In this document: positions 37,937 to 48,263 of the stretch, one piece after another
How positions within the stretch are numbered: position 1 is the first letter of the stretch
How the letters are laid out: every line of letters begins with the position of its first letter
Assembly: GCA_963713805.1 (NCBI GenBank)
Contig: CAVQNF010000039.1
Coordinates: 372,001-436,000 of the forward strand
Source: GAS188 sp963713805
GTDB lineage: Bacteria; Pseudomonadota; Alphaproteobacteria; Rhizobiales; Beijerinckiaceae
DNA length: 64,000 bases
Direction of reading: 5' to 3'
Notes under the pieces: generated by a model
Databases searched by the model: none
Told to the model about the DNA's origin: nothing
The model's input: only the letters and a program-made list of their open reading frames with translations
Position numbers and translations under genes: made by a program

Positions 37937-39896
37937 GTGCCGATAGCTCTCTTGCGCTCCGCCAAATCTCGCGTTCCCGCTTCTCGCGCCCTCACTTGTC
38001 ACTTCTCACGATTCACTCCTCACGGCTCGCTCTTGGCCACCACCTCGCTCGTGGCACTTCTTCTCGCCGCACCGGCGAAGGCGGGCGAGACCATCACCAC
38101 GCCGCAAGCCTCCGTCACCAACCCTGCCGGCGCGACGACGAGCTTCATCTCGATCACCGGCACCTCGGTCACCGGAGCCGTCGCCAATGCGGGCACGATC
38201 ACGCCGGGGGCGCCCGTCGGCCCCTTGGGCACGACGGTGGCGCTTTTCGTGAACAAAAGCACGATCGGCGGCGGCATCGCCAACACCGGGACGATCAGCG
38301 CCAGCTCCGCAAAGCGCGCCAACGCCATCGACCTTGTCGGGAGCACGGTCGTCGGCGGCATCGCCAACAGCAGCGCGATCACCGTGAACGGCGTGACGCT
38401 TGCCGATGGCATCTCCATCTCAGGCCAAAGCGCCGTTTCCGGCGACATCACCAATAGCGGCGTGATCAGCGCAAGCACGAGCGGCAGCGCCTTCAACCCC
38501 AACCCAATCGTCAATGGCATCATCGTCACCGGCAGCACCGTCTCCGGCGGCATCGCCAATGCGCGGCACGGTCAGGCGCTGGAGACAGGCGCGACGCATG
38601 TGACGGGCCGGTCAACGCTTACGGGAGCGGAGCCGGCACCTTCAAGGGCCCGGGCCGCCCCGATGCTCCGCGCAGCGTTTCACCGGGGGCACGATCAACT
38701 CGGCCGCTAGGCTCCACCGGCGTTCGGACGGGGAAGACCTACAAGGATGTCTTCGTCTCGGTTCACAGATCGCGGGCAGCTTCGCGAGCGTCACCACGAC
38801 CGCCCCGATCTTCACGGCGAGCGTCACTCCCGATGCCGTGACCGCGAACGCGCTCGATGTGAACCTGGCCTTGAGCCAGACGGACTTGCCGCGAGCGCCC
38901 AGGATCTGACGCAAAGCTCGCAGCTCGGCCTCGACGCGCCGCGCGTGCTCACGCAAGCCGTGCAAGACCGCCTCGTCACGAATGGTGGCGCGCTTGGCGA
39001 GAGCGCCGCCGCGAATGCGGGCAGAAGGGCGTCGCGGGCTTCTCCCTCGGCAACGCCAATGTCTGGGCGCGCGGATATGATCAATTCGGCAGTCGCCTCG
39101 GGAACCGGCGCCGCGCCCGGATATGACATCAACCGCGCCGCGCCCTTCATCGCCGGCATCGATTGGCGCTTCGACAACAATATCGTGGCGGGTGTCGCCG
39201 CGACTTATGTCGCGACGAGCGCGAGCTTCAAGGACGGCTCGCACACCAATGTGGATTCGTATCAGGGCGGCGCTTACGTCGGCTGGGCCGGCGGGCCGTG
39301 GTATGCGTTGGGAAGCGCGGTGGTGAGCTTCAACGATTTCTCGACCTCGCGCCTTCTCACGCCCTTCGGGCTTCCAGGCGAGGCGACCTCGTCGCCCTCC
39401 GGACAGAGCTATCAAGGCCATGCGGAGGCGGGATACCATTGGGGGCTGCCCGCCGCCGGCACGAACATCAGCGTCACGCCTTACGCGGCCTTGGACTATG
39501 TGAACGCGCATATCTCGGGCTTCTCCGAGACGGGTGGCTTCGGCGCGCTTTCGGTGAACGCGGCCGACTTCGAACTCCTTCCAGACGACGCTCGGGGTCC
39601 GCCTAACCTCGCGCATCCAAATGGGGAATATGGGCACGCTCATTCCCGAGCTTCGCCTCGGCTGGAACCATGAATTCCTCGACACTTCGCAAAGCCTCAC
39701 GGCCGCGCTCGTCGGCGTGCCCGGAAGCACCTTCTCGGGAACCGGCATCAATTTCGGCCGAGACGCCGCGCTCATCGGCGGCGGCTTCAGCATGGAGCTT
39801 TCGCCCGACGCGAAGGTCTTCGTCGATTACGACGGCAAGCTCAGCCAACGTTTCCAGGAACATTCGATCTCGGGCGGGTTGCGCGTGCGGTTTTAG
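37937..39896 (+). CDS. Autotransporter with repeat passenger domain (frame breaks)
   Basis: The product has an N-terminal signal (SLLATTSLVALLLAAPAKAG), a passenger with about five copies of a repeat (GTSVTGAVANAGTI, KSTIGGGIANTGTI, GSTVVGGIANSSAI, QSAVSGDITNSGVI, GSTVSGGIAN) and a C-terminal beta-barrel. Barrel segments include ARGYDQFGS, FIAGIDWRFDNNIVAGVAAT, YQGGAYVGWAGGPWYALGSA, GHAEAGYHWGLPAAGTNIS, LIPELRLGWNHEFLD and VFVDYDGKLSQRFQEHSISG, ending in RVRF with the aromatic C-terminal residue required for barrel assembly. Breaks occur near 38570, 38700, 38890, 39020, 39095 and 39590. The repeat fits a beta-helix. Function is probably adhesion, but unknown. Confidence 0.85.
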
Positions 39897-39911
39897 CCGC
39901 ACCGCGAATCC

Positions 39912-40469
39912 TCATGCCTCTTGGCCAAGCGCGGAGCCAGCGAGCGGATAGGCCGCCTCGACCACATAAGGCCCTCCCCCCACCGAGGCGCGCGAGGAGA
40001 ACAGCGCGAAACGCGGCACGCTGAAGCGCTGCACCGGAAAGCGCCCCATCGAGGCGATGAAGAAGGCGGCGGCTTCCGCCGGCGTGCCGCGCAGGCGGGC
40101 GAGCGTCACATGCGGCGTGAATTTGCGCGTCTCGGGTGGCATGCCGGCGCGGCGCGCGACGCTCTCATGCTCGGCCTGGAGCGCGGCGAGCTGCGTCGTC
40201 GGCCTCACGAGAGCGACGAGCGCGCGCGGCTTGGCCCCGCCGAAAACGTCGAGCGCGTCGATGGTGAGCTCGATGGCGCGCGGGCGCACGGCGTCGAGCC
40301 CATGGGCGAAATCATCGGCCATGCGTCCGTCGATGTCTCCGGCGAAGCGCAAGGTCACATGATAATTCGCGGCGTCGATCCAGCGAGCGCCGGTGAGGCC
40401 GCCGCGCAGCGAGGAGAGCGCCGCCGCGACGCCGGCGGGAATTTCGAGGCCGGTGAAGAGACGGGGCAT
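39912..40469 (-). CDS. thpR: RNA 2',3'-cyclic phosphodiesterase (2H superfamily)
   Basis: The 185-residue product is intact. Both catalytic HxTL motifs are present: NYHVTLRFAGD (residue ~42) and FTPHVTLARLRG (residue ~121). MPRLFTGLEIP at the N-terminus is typical of ThpR/LigT. It opens 2',3'-cyclic phosphates of RNA ends. It is followed by pheA on the same strand with only six bases between pheA's stop and the ATG at 40469, so both may be on one transcript. Confidence 0.93.
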   Translation of the reverse strand: MPRLFTGLEIPAGVAAALSSLRGGLTGARWIDAANYHVTLRFAGDIDGRMADDFAHGLDAVRPRAIELTIDALDVFGGAKPRALVALVRPTTQLAALQAEHESVARRAGMPPETRKFTPHVTLARLRGTPAEAAAFFIASMGRFPVQRFSVPRFALFSSRASVGGGPYVVEAAYPLAGSALGQEA

Positions 40470-40475
40470 GGCGGG

Positions 40476-41335
40476 CTACTCGCGCACCTCCTTGAACGTG
40501 TCGCGGAAGGGATGCGCCGGATAGACGCCGAGGATGCGGAACTCGCGCGAGAAGAACTCCAGCTCCTCGAGCGCGCGTTGCAGCGGAAGATCGTCGGGAT
40601 GGCCGTCGACTTCGGCATAGAACATGGTGGCGAAGAACTGCCCTTCGACCATGTAGCTTTCGAGCTTCGTCATGTTGACGCCGTTGGTCGCAAATCCGCC
40701 GAGCGCCTTGTAGAGCGCGGCCGGGAGGTTGCGCACCCGGAAGATGAAGCTCGTCACGGTCGGGCCGTTGCCGCAAGGGCGCGCGCGCTTCGCGCTTCGA
40801 CAGGATGATGAAGCGGGTGGTGTTGTGCTTCTCGTCCTCGACGTCCTCGTCGAGGATGTCGAGGCCGTAGATTTCGGCCGCGAGCCTGGTCGCGAGCGAG
40901 GCTTTCGTCGGATCGTTCCACTCGGCGACCTCGCGCGCCGAGCCCGCCGTGTCGGCCGCCACATGGGCGCGAAGCCCGAGCTTGCGGATGATCTTGCGGC
41001 ATTGGCCGAGCGCATGGACATGGCTGTAGACGTCCTTGACGCTCTCGAGGCTCGCTCCCTTCGGGGCGCAGAGCTGGAAGCGGATCGGCAGGAAGTGCTC
41101 GCCCACGATGTGCAGGCCCGAGCTCGGCAGGAGGTGATGGATGTCGGCGACCCGTCCGGCCACCGAATTCTCGATCGGGATCATCGCGAGCGAGGCGGCG
41201 CCCTCGGTGACGGCCGCGAAGGCGTCCTCGAAGGTCGGCGGACGGCAAGGGCTCCCAATCGGGATGCACTTCCTGGCAGGCGATATGGGAGTTGGCGCCG
41301 CGCTCTCCCTGGTACGAGATGATCTTCGCGGTCAC
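40476..41335 (-). CDS. pheA: Prephenate dehydratase (two frame breaks)
   Basis: PheA converts prephenate to phenylpyruvate in phenylalanine synthesis. From the GTG at 41335: KIISYQGERGANSHIAC, then after a shift near 41245 MIPIENSVAGRVADIHHLLP, ADTAGSAREVAEWNDPTKAS (the catalytic TRF site is in KHNTTRFIILSK), and after a shift near 40790 an ACT domain NLPAALYKALGGFATNGVNM and TKLESYM for allosteric Phe binding. The length is that of single-domain bacterial dehydratases without chorismate mutase. The GTG overlaps the 3' end of kdsB by four bases. Confidence 0.92.
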
Positions 41336-42090
41336 GGGTGCTCTCCGGGCGCGTCCGCGCGCCGCTCCAGGATGGCGCGGGCGCGTTCGAGGTCATGGGG
41401 GGTGTCGACGCCGAGCGGCACGTCGTCGACGAGAAGGATGTCGATGCGCATGCCGGCTTCGAACGCCCGGAGCTGCTCGAGCCGCTCCCGCACCTCGAGC
41501 GGCGAGGGCGGCAGCGACACATAACGCTCGAGCGCCGCCCTGCGATAGGCGTAAAGCCCGATGTGGTGCAAGAGCGGACCGGGACCCGCCGGCGCGGTGG
41601 CGCGCGTGAAATAGAGCGCCCGCAGGCGCCCGGGCGCCACCTCGGACCCGACGGCCTTGACGACCGAAGGATCGAGCCGCTCCTCCTCGCGCCTGATCAC
41701 GCAGGCGAGCGTCGCGATGTCCACTTGCGGCTCCGCGAGCGGCTCGATCGAGGCGGCGATCGCACGCGGATCGATGGTCGGCAAATCGCCTTGCACATTG
41801 ACGATCACGTCATGGTGCCCCTTCGGGTCGAGGCTTTCCACGGCCTCGAAGATGCGCGAGGAGCCGTTGAGGTGATCGTCGCGCGTCATCACGGCCTCGC
41901 CACCGGCGCGCCGGACCGCCTCGGCGATCTCGCCGGCTGTCGGTCGCGACCCGACCGGCCCGATTCTCGCCTCGCAGGCGCGCCGCCAGACATGCACGAT
42001 CATCGGCTCGCCGGCGAGCGGGGCGAGCGGCTTGTTCGGCAAGCGGGTCGCCGCGAGCCGGGACGGGATGAGGATGATGGGATCTCGCAT
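41332..42090 (-). CDS. kdsB: CMP-KDO synthetase (3-deoxy-manno-octulosonate cytidylyltransferase)
   Basis: The enzyme activates KDO for lipopolysaccharide core synthesis. The 252-residue frame is open and shows IPSRLAATRLPNKPLAPLAG, the nucleotide-binding NVQGDLPTI, EERLDPSVVKAV, LLHHIGLYAYRR and a C-terminal VDTPHDLERARAI. The stretch PVGSRPTAGEIAE at ~41945-41965 is not like the family; allowing a lost base and an extra base about 20 bp apart gives PVVVATDSREIAE, which has the conserved ATD. So the frame carries a compensating pair of indels. It is divergent from the cytochrome c gene. Confidence 0.93.
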   Translation of the reverse strand: MRDPIILIPSRLAATRLPNKPLAPLAGEPMIVHVWRRACEARIGPVGSRPTAGEIAEAVRRAGGEAVMTRDDHLNGSSRIFEAVESLDPKGHHDVIVNVQGDLPTIDPRAIAASIEPLAEPQVDIATLACVIRREEERLDPSVVKAVGSEVAPGRLRALYFTRATAPAGPGPLLHHIGLYAYRRAALERYVSLPPSPLEVRERLEQLRAFEAGMRIDILLVDDVPLGVDTPHDLERARAILERRADAPGEHP

Positions 42091-42310
42091 CTTCGGTTCC
42101 GGTCGGGGCGACGGCCGGGCCCCGAGCGAAGTGCTTCGGGCCCGGCCGGTCCTCCCTCGCCGAGCAAGCGGCGAAAAGTAGCATCTCGGAACCGGCTTAT
42201 ACGAGTTGCGCGGATGGGCGCAATGCGGCTATGGCGTGTGGCGAGATCGAGGCTCCTTCCGGCCGAAGGAGCGGCGGCGATATCGAGAGCCGCGGGAGAC
42301 CGAGGGCGCG

Positions 42311-42990
42311 ATGGATTCCTTCGAATTCAACAAGATTGCGGGTGCCGTGCTCGGCACCCTGCTCTTCGTCATGGCGCTGAGCGTCGTCTCCGGCGGCTTG
42401 TTCACCCCCGCGAAGCCCGCCATTCCCGGATACGACCTCCCCTCGGCCGCCCCGGAAGGCGCGCGGCGCGCCTGCGCCGGAGCCGACGGTGCCGCTTCCC
42501 GAGCTCCTCGCCAAGGCCGATCCCGCGGCCGGCCAGAAGGACGCCGCGATCTGCTCGACCTGCCATTCCTTCGGCAAGGGCGAGGCCTCGAAGCCGACCG
42601 GCCCGAATTTGTGGGGGATCGTCGGACGCGTGCACGCCGCGGACAAGGATTTCGATTATTCGCAAGCCAATCGGGATTTCGGCGCCAAGGGCGAAAAATG
42701 GACCTATGACGCCATCTTCAACTTCATCAAGAACCCGAAAGCCTATATGGCGGGCACGAAGATGACCTTCGTCGGCATGCCGAGTGCGGAGGACCGCGCC
42801 GCCGTCCTCGCTTATCTGCGCACGCTTTCGGACAATCCCGAGCCCCTGCCGGCGGTCACCGCGCAGGCACAACCCGCCGGCGCGCCGGCCAAGGAGCCCG
42901 CGAAGGAGCCGCCGGCGGCGACGCCGGCGCCAGCGCCAGCCGCAGCCGGCCCAAGGCCAGCAGCCGCCTGCGGCCGAGCCACCGAAATAG
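42311..42990 (+). CDS. Membrane-anchored c-type cytochrome (CycM-like; frame breaks)
   Basis: The product starts MDSFEFNKIAGAVLGTLLFVMALSV, a single membrane anchor. After a shift near 42475 it continues VPLPELLAKADPAAGQKDA, the heme-binding ICSTCHSFGKGE, GPNLWGIVGR, and the distal Met in AGTKMTFVGMPSAEDRAA. A second shift near 42935 leads to a Pro/Ala-rich tail ending AEPPK. CycM-type cytochromes carry electrons from the bc1 complex to the aa3 oxidase, which is the type encoded at 3-9 kb. The placement opposite kdsB-pheA is conserved in Rhizobiales. Confidence 0.88.
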
Positions 42991-43275
42991 GCAGGGACGG
43001 CGCGGGGATTTATCTTTTCCGATCGTAAGAAAGATGAGCAATTTTACCGAACAAGCGCTTCAATGAACGAGTGAAGCTCTCTCGGCCTCCTCGACGACTT
43101 TCGCCCTATCCATCATCGGCGCATCCTTCGTGCTTCCCTCGATCACCGCCGCATTTGCACTTCCAGCGGCGCCAACACCCGCTTTCCGGCCGGACGTGCA
43201 GATTTTTGGGTTTTCGCGGGCGCCATCCTATGTTGTCTTGCAAGCCTCTCGCTCGATTTCCTGAGAAGCGAAGTC

Positions 43276-43448
43276 ATGACCGCACAGGCCTGGTTCGAAT
43301 GGGGCGTTCCGATCACCGCCCTGGTGATCGGCATCATCGGGTTTTCCACTCTCGCGCTTCAATCAAGGATGCTGGTGCGCGGAATAGGTCCGAGACGTTC
43401 GTCACGCCAGCTTCCGAGGACATCGGCTTGCCGCATTCCGGCGTTTGA
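43276..43448 (+). CDS. Small membrane protein, unknown function (frame break)
   Basis: A short gene begins MTAQAWFEWGVPITALVIGI with one membrane helix; after a one-base shift near 43365 the tail reads IKDAGARNRSETFVTPASED and stops at 43448. It resembles small hypothetical proteins found beside periplasmic-binding-protein genes in Rhizobiales, but I do not recognise a named family. Alternatively the frame is a chance ORF. Confidence 0.45.
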
Positions 43449-43503
43449 TCGCAGAATGTTCGGCAAGGGGGGCACTTATCCTCGATCCGGAGGCTGCGAC
43501 ACC

Positions 43504-45381
43504 ATGAAATTCGCTTTGACGCGCCGTGAGGCGGGCGGGTTGGCGTTCGCCGCCGCGCTCACGGCGCTTTGCACGGGCCGCCCGCGCCGCCGAAGGCGAG
43601 ACCGAGACGCATGGGCTCTCTTCCTTCGGAGATCTCGCCGAGCCACCGGACTTCAAGCGATTCGCCTATGTGAACCCGGATGCGCCGAAGGGCGGGACCT
43701 TGGTGGTGCAATTGCGGATCGAGGCCGGCAACCAGAATTTCGACACCTTCAACACGCTCAACATCCACACCTTCAAGGGCGACGGCGCGGCCGGCATGGA
43801 CGCGACCTTCGACACCTTGATGAGCGGGGGCGCCGACGAGCCCGAATCGCTCTACGGCCTCGTGGCGCGCAGCGTCCGCGTCTCGGCCGACAAGCTCACC
43901 TATCGCTTCCTCCTGCGGCCCGAGGCGCGTTTCCACGACGGCTCGCGGCTCACGGCGCGCAAGACGTCGCCTTCTCGCTGATGACGCTGAAGCAGAAGGG
44001 CCATCCGACGGAGCGCGCCGTGCTCGACGCAGATGCTGTCGCGCGGAAGCCGAGGCCGACGACGTCGTCCGGGTCACGCCTTTCCGACAAGCGCAGCCGC
44101 GACCTGCATCTCATCGTCGCCTCCTCGCCGATCTTCTCGCAAGCCTATTGGAGCACGCGCGACTACGAGGCCTCGACGCTCGACCCGCCGCTCGGCTCGG
44201 GCCCCTACAAGGTCGGGCGTTTCGATGCCGGCCGCTTCATCGAGTTCGATCGGGTCGCCGATTATTGGGGCAAGGACGTGCCGCGTGAATGTCGGGATCA
44301 ACAATTTCGAGCACATCCGCTTCGAATATTACCGCGACCGGCAGGTGGCCTTCGAGGCCTTCAAGGCCGGCAAGATCAATTTCCAGGAGGAATACACGTC
44401 GCGCATCTGGGCGACGGGCTACGACTTTCCCGGCCATTCGCGAAGGCCGCGTCAAGAAGGAGGCGCTGCCGAACGACCTGCCGGCCGGGCCGCAAGGCTG
44501 GTATTTCAATTTGCGCCGCCCGATGTTCAAGGATCCGCGCATTCGCGAAGCCATCGGCCTCGCCTTCGATTTCGAATGGACGAACAAGAACATCATGTAT
44601 TCGCTCTACAAGCGGATGACGTCCTTCTTCGAGAACTCGGACAACAAGGCGGTCGGCAAGCCGGGAGCCGGAGGAGCTCGCGATTCTCGAGCCGTTGCGC
44701 GACAAGGTCGCGCAAGAATGCTTCGGCGAGCCTTATCTGCCGCCCGTCTCGGACGGCTCGGGCTCCGACCGCACCCTGTTGCGACGCGCCGATGAGCTCT
44801 TGATCGCGGCCGGCTGCAAGCGCGACGGCACCACGCTCGAGCTGCCGGACGGCACGCCCTTCGCGTTCGAGTTCCTGGATTCCTCGCCTGCGCTGCAGCC
44901 GCATACCGAGCCTTTCGAGGCCAATCTGCGACGCCTCGGCATCGCCGCGACCTCGCGCATCGTGGACGCGGCGCAGTACAACGCGCGCACCTGAACCAGT
45001 ATGACTTCGACGTGGTCAGCATGCGGCTTGGCGGCTCGCGCACGCCGGGCGATGATTTGCGCGTCGTCTATGGTTCGCAGGCGGCGGCCAATCCCGGCTC
45101 GCGCAACCTCGCCGGCATCTCCGACCCCGTCATCGACATGCTGATCGAGAAGATCGGCAACGCCAAGACGCGCGACGAGTTGACGATCGCCTGCCGCGTG
45201 CTCGACCGCGTGCTGCGCGCCGGTCGCTATTGGGTGCCGATGTGGTACAACGACAAGACGCTGCTCGCCTATTGGGACGATGTTCTCGCGCCCCGACACC
45301 CGACCGAAATTCGGCACGGGCGCGCCGGATACCTGGTGGTACGATGCCGCGAAAGCCGCAAAGATCGGCGTCACGCAGTGA
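43504..45381 (+). CDS. yejA: Extracellular solute-binding protein of a peptide importer, YejA-like (multiple frame breaks)
   Basis: This periplasmic protein (SBP_bac_5 family) should deliver oligopeptides or microcin C-like compounds to the membrane components YejB, YejE and YejF encoded downstream. A signal (LTRREAGGLAFAAALTALC) precedes HGLSSFGDLAEPPDFKRFAY, FDTFNTLNIHTFKGDGAAG, LMSGGADEPESLYGLVARSV, LDPPLGSGPYKVGRFDAGRF, FKDPRIREAIGLAFDFEWTN, YKRMTSFFENSDN and DVVSMRLGGSRTPGDDLR. Breaks lie near 43570, 43970, 44040, 44290, 44440, 44670, 44985 and 45290. The tail ends TWWYDAAKAAKIGVTQ. The reconstructed length is about 620 residues, as in the family. Confidence 0.9.
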
Positions 45382-45523
45382 TGGGCTCATGGCCGGCTCC
45401 CGAAATCCTGACCGGACCGGAGTTGTTCCGGCGAGCCCCCGCCTTGCCTTTGTTCCTCGATGAGGTGAACGGCTTGGCCGCGGCTCAAAAGGCGGCGAGG
45501 CTCGGCGATGCCTCCACCGTCCC

Positions 45524-46620
45524 GTGCTAGCCTATATCGCGAGACGCATTCTGCTCATGATCCCGACCTTGTTCGGGATCATGCTGATCGCCTTCATCAT
45601 CGTGCAATTCGCACCGGGCGGCCCGGTCGAGCGCATCATCGCGCAACTGCAAGGCAATGACGCCGGCGGCGCGCGCGTCGCGGGCGGGGGCGGCGATTTC
45701 TCCGGCGCGGCCCGCGCCCAGGCGAGCGGCCAATCCGCCTATCGCGGCGCGCAAGGCATCGATCCCGAATTCATCGCGCGAGCTCAACAAGCAGTTCGGC
45801 TTCGACAAGCCGGCGCCCGAGCGCTTCGCCAAGATGCTGTGGGATTATCTGCGCTTCGATTTCGGCAAGAGCTATTTCCGCGACACGTCCGTGCTGCAGC
45901 TCATCAAGGAGAAGCTGCCCGTCTCGATGACGCTCGGCTTATGGATGCTCCTCCTCACCTACGGCATCTCGATCCCGCTCGGCGTCGCCAAGGCGGTGCG
46001 CGACGGCACGCCCTTCGACACCTGGACATCCGCCGTCGTCATCATCGGCTACGCGATCCCGGGATTCCTGTTCGCCATCCTGCTCATCGTGCTCTTCGCC
46101 GGCGGCTCCTTCTTCCAGATCTTCCCGTTGCGCGGCCTCACCTCCGAAGAATTTCGCGGAGCTTTCCTGGTGGCAAAAGCCGCTCGACTATCTGTGGCAC
46201 ATCGTCTTGCCGATCACCTCGATGGCGCTCGGCGCCTTCGCCACGACGACGCTCCTCGTCAAGAATTCCTTCCTCGACGAGATCCGCAAGCAATATGTGC
46301 TCACCGCCCGCATGAAGGGGCTCTCGCAGCGCCGCGTGCTTTACGGGCATGTCTTTCGCAACGCCATGCTGATCGTGATCGCCGGCTTTCCGGGCGCCGT
46401 GGTGCACGCCTTCTTCGCGGGCGCGCTGCTCATCGAGACGATCTTCTCGCTCGATGGGCTCGGCCTTCTTTCCTATGAATTGATCGTCAACCGCGACTAT
46501 CCGGTGGTGTTCGCCAATCTCTACATCTTCTCGCTCGTGAGCCTCGTCGTCGGCCTCATCTCCGATCTCACCTACACCTGGGTCGATCCGCGCATCGACT
46601 TCGAGACGCGGGAGACATGA
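45524..46620 (+). CDS. yejB: ABC transporter permease YejB (two frame breaks)
   Basis: YejB is one inner-membrane channel subunit of the peptide importer. The GTG start gives MLAYIARRILLMIPTLFGIM, the standard N-terminal helix. After breaks near 45780 and 46155 the product continues ELNKQFGFDKPAPERFAKML, SMTLGLWMLLLTYGISIPLG, GTPFDTWTSAVVIIGYAIPG, the cytoplasmic coupling EAA loop KQYVLTARMKGLSQRRVLYG, and the C-terminal LTYTWVDPRIDFETRET. About six membrane helices. It begins 142 bp after yejA and ends 11 bp before the palindromic element at 46631. Confidence 0.93.
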
Positions 46621-46630
46621 GATGGAGGAA

Positions 46631-46726
46631 TTGGGAATTACGGTGACAGTGCACTTGATTCACCGAGGAGGACGTTCATTTCACGCTCGTCCTGGAATTA
46701 AGTGCACTGTCACCGTAATTTCCCAA
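46631..46726. repeat. Long near-perfect palindrome (REPIN/MITE-like)
   Basis: The left arm (46631-46656, starting TTGGGAATTACGGTGACAGT) and right arm (46700-46726, starting AAGTGCACTGTCACCGTAAT) are complementary over 26 bases with one extra T. An outer extension, ACTTGATTC/GGAATTAAGT, and inner arms AGGACG and CGTCCT lengthen the hairpin. The whole element would fit between yejB and yejE, where it could fold in the mRNA. No transposase gene is next to it. Confidence 0.85.
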
Positions 46727-46740
46727 TGGGCGCGCCGCGC

Positions 46741-47957
46741 ATGAACGAGAACGCGCCCGCGCACCGCCCAAGCCGCCCGCGGCTCCACCGACGGCGGAGG
46801 ACCGACCCGTCGCGCCGCTCGAGCCCACTTCCGGCATTCTCAAGCTGTCGCCGATCAACGCGCGGCGCCTTGCGGAATTTCCGGGCGAACCGGCGCGGCT
46901 TCTGGTCGTTATGGATCTTCCTTGCGATCTTCATCGTGACGCTTGTTCGCCGAATTCATCGCCAACGACCGGCCGATCCTCGTGAGCTACAAGGGCGAAT
47001 GGCTCTACCCGATCTTCGTCGACTATCCGGAGGAGAAATTCGGCGGCTTCCTTCCCGTCACCGATTATCGCGATCCCGTGGTCGCGGATCGAGATCGCGG
47101 CCCATGGCTTCGACGCTCTGGCCGCCGATCCGCTTCTCTTACGACACGCATAATCTCGACCTGCCGACGCCGGCCCCCTCGCCGCCGACCTGGATGCTCG
47201 CGGATGCCCAATGCCGGAAGCTCGCGGCGCGGCTCGAGCGCAACAAGGGACGCGATCCCGAAACGCTCGGCTGCCGCGACATCGAATGGGACTGGCTCGG
47301 CACGGACGATCAGGGCCGCGACGTCGTCGCGCGCCTCATCTACGGCTTTCGCCTCTCGGTGCTCTTCGGCCTCGTGCTCGCCATCGCCTCCTCGGTCATC
47401 GGCGTCGCCGCCGGCGCGCTGCAAGGCTATTTCGGCGGCTGGACCGATCTTCTGTTCCAGCGGTTCATCGATATCTGGACCTCGGTGCCGCAGCTCTACC
47501 TCTTGATCATCGTCTCCTCCTTCATCGCGCCGAGCTTCTTCGTGCTGCTCGCCATCCTTCTCCTGTTCTCCTGGGTATCGCTCGTCGGCGTGGTGCGCGC
47601 CGAATTCCTGCGGGCACGCAATTTCGAATATGTGCGCGCGGCGCGCGCTCTCGGCCTCGGCGATCTCAAGATCATGTGGAAGCATGTGCTGCCGAACGCC
47701 ATGGTGGCGACGCTCACCTTCCTGCCCTTCATCCTCAACGGCTCGATCTCGACCCTGACCTCGCTCGACTTCCTCGGTTTCGGCCTGCCGCCCGGACTCG
47801 CCTTCGCTCGGCGAGCTTCTCGAATCAGGGGAAATCGAATCTTCAGGCGCCTTGGCTCGGGCTTTCCGGCTTCCTCGTGATCGCAACCATGCTCTCGCTT
47901 TTGATCTTCATCGGGGAAGCGGTGCGCGACGCCTTCGACCCGCGCAAGGGCGTTTGA
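46741..47957 (+). CDS. yejE: ABC transporter permease YejE (frame breaks)
   Basis: The second permease of the importer. From MNENAPAHRP (ATG at 46741), shifts near 46790, 46855, 46948 and 47095 lead through a cytoplasmic N-terminus LKLSPINARR, the first helix FWSLWIFLAIFIVTL, FAEFIANDRPILVSYKGEWL, FVDYPEEKFGGFLPVTDYRD, CRDIEWDWLGTDDQGRDVVA and the membrane core FGLVLAIASSVIGVAAGALQ. The EAA loop is NFEYVRAARALGLGDLKIMW. A final shift near 47805 gives ELLNQGKSNLQAPWLGLSGF, a C-terminal helix, and a stop at 47957. All YejE landmarks are present. The palindrome at 46631 lies just upstream. Confidence 0.92.
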
Positions 47958-47993
47958 ACCCGATGTGATATGATGCTCACGAAAGGTGAAGCG

Positions 47994-48263
47994 ATGAACA
48001 CGATCGTGCGCAACCACTACCCCGTCGCCAAGCTGCCCAAGGATTTGCGTGAGGGGCTCGACCCGACAGCGTCGGTATGCGTGACCATCACGCCGGAAAC
48101 CTCCAAGCCAAAGACTTCGGCGGTGGAGACCCCCGCTCTTCAGAGGAAGTCACGTGCGCTGGAGATCATCGAAGGCTATCAAGCGGCCCATCCCCCGCGT
48201 TTCCGCGATGTCCAGGAGATTCTCGATCACGTCCGGCGGATCAGGGATGGCGGGGCGCTGTGA
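47994..48263 (+). CDS. Antitoxin of a PIN-domain toxin-antitoxin pair
   Basis: The 89-residue product starts at 47994 (MNTIVRNHYPVAKLPKDL), with AAAGGTGAAG just upstream; an ATG at 47970 is also in frame. Its VAKLPKDLREGLDPTASVCV segment resembles DNA-binding antitoxin domains, and the C-terminal helix-rich half (SRALEIIEGYQAAHPPRFRD) probably binds the toxin. Its TGA overlaps the toxin GTG (GTGA). It lies 37 bp after yejE and forms a cassette of two genes inserted in the transporter operon. Family membership is inferred from context as well as sequence. Confidence 0.72.
   Translation: MNTIVRNHYPVAKLPKDLREGLDPTASVCVTITPETSKPKTSAVETPALQRKSRALEIIEGYQAAHPPRFRDVQEILDHVRRIRDGGAL

Noticed and set aside
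42120..42160. Hairpin-like GGGCCCCGAG...CTTCGGGCCC upstream of kdsB
   Set aside because: The arms mismatch in several places and there is no T-run, so I do not call a terminator.
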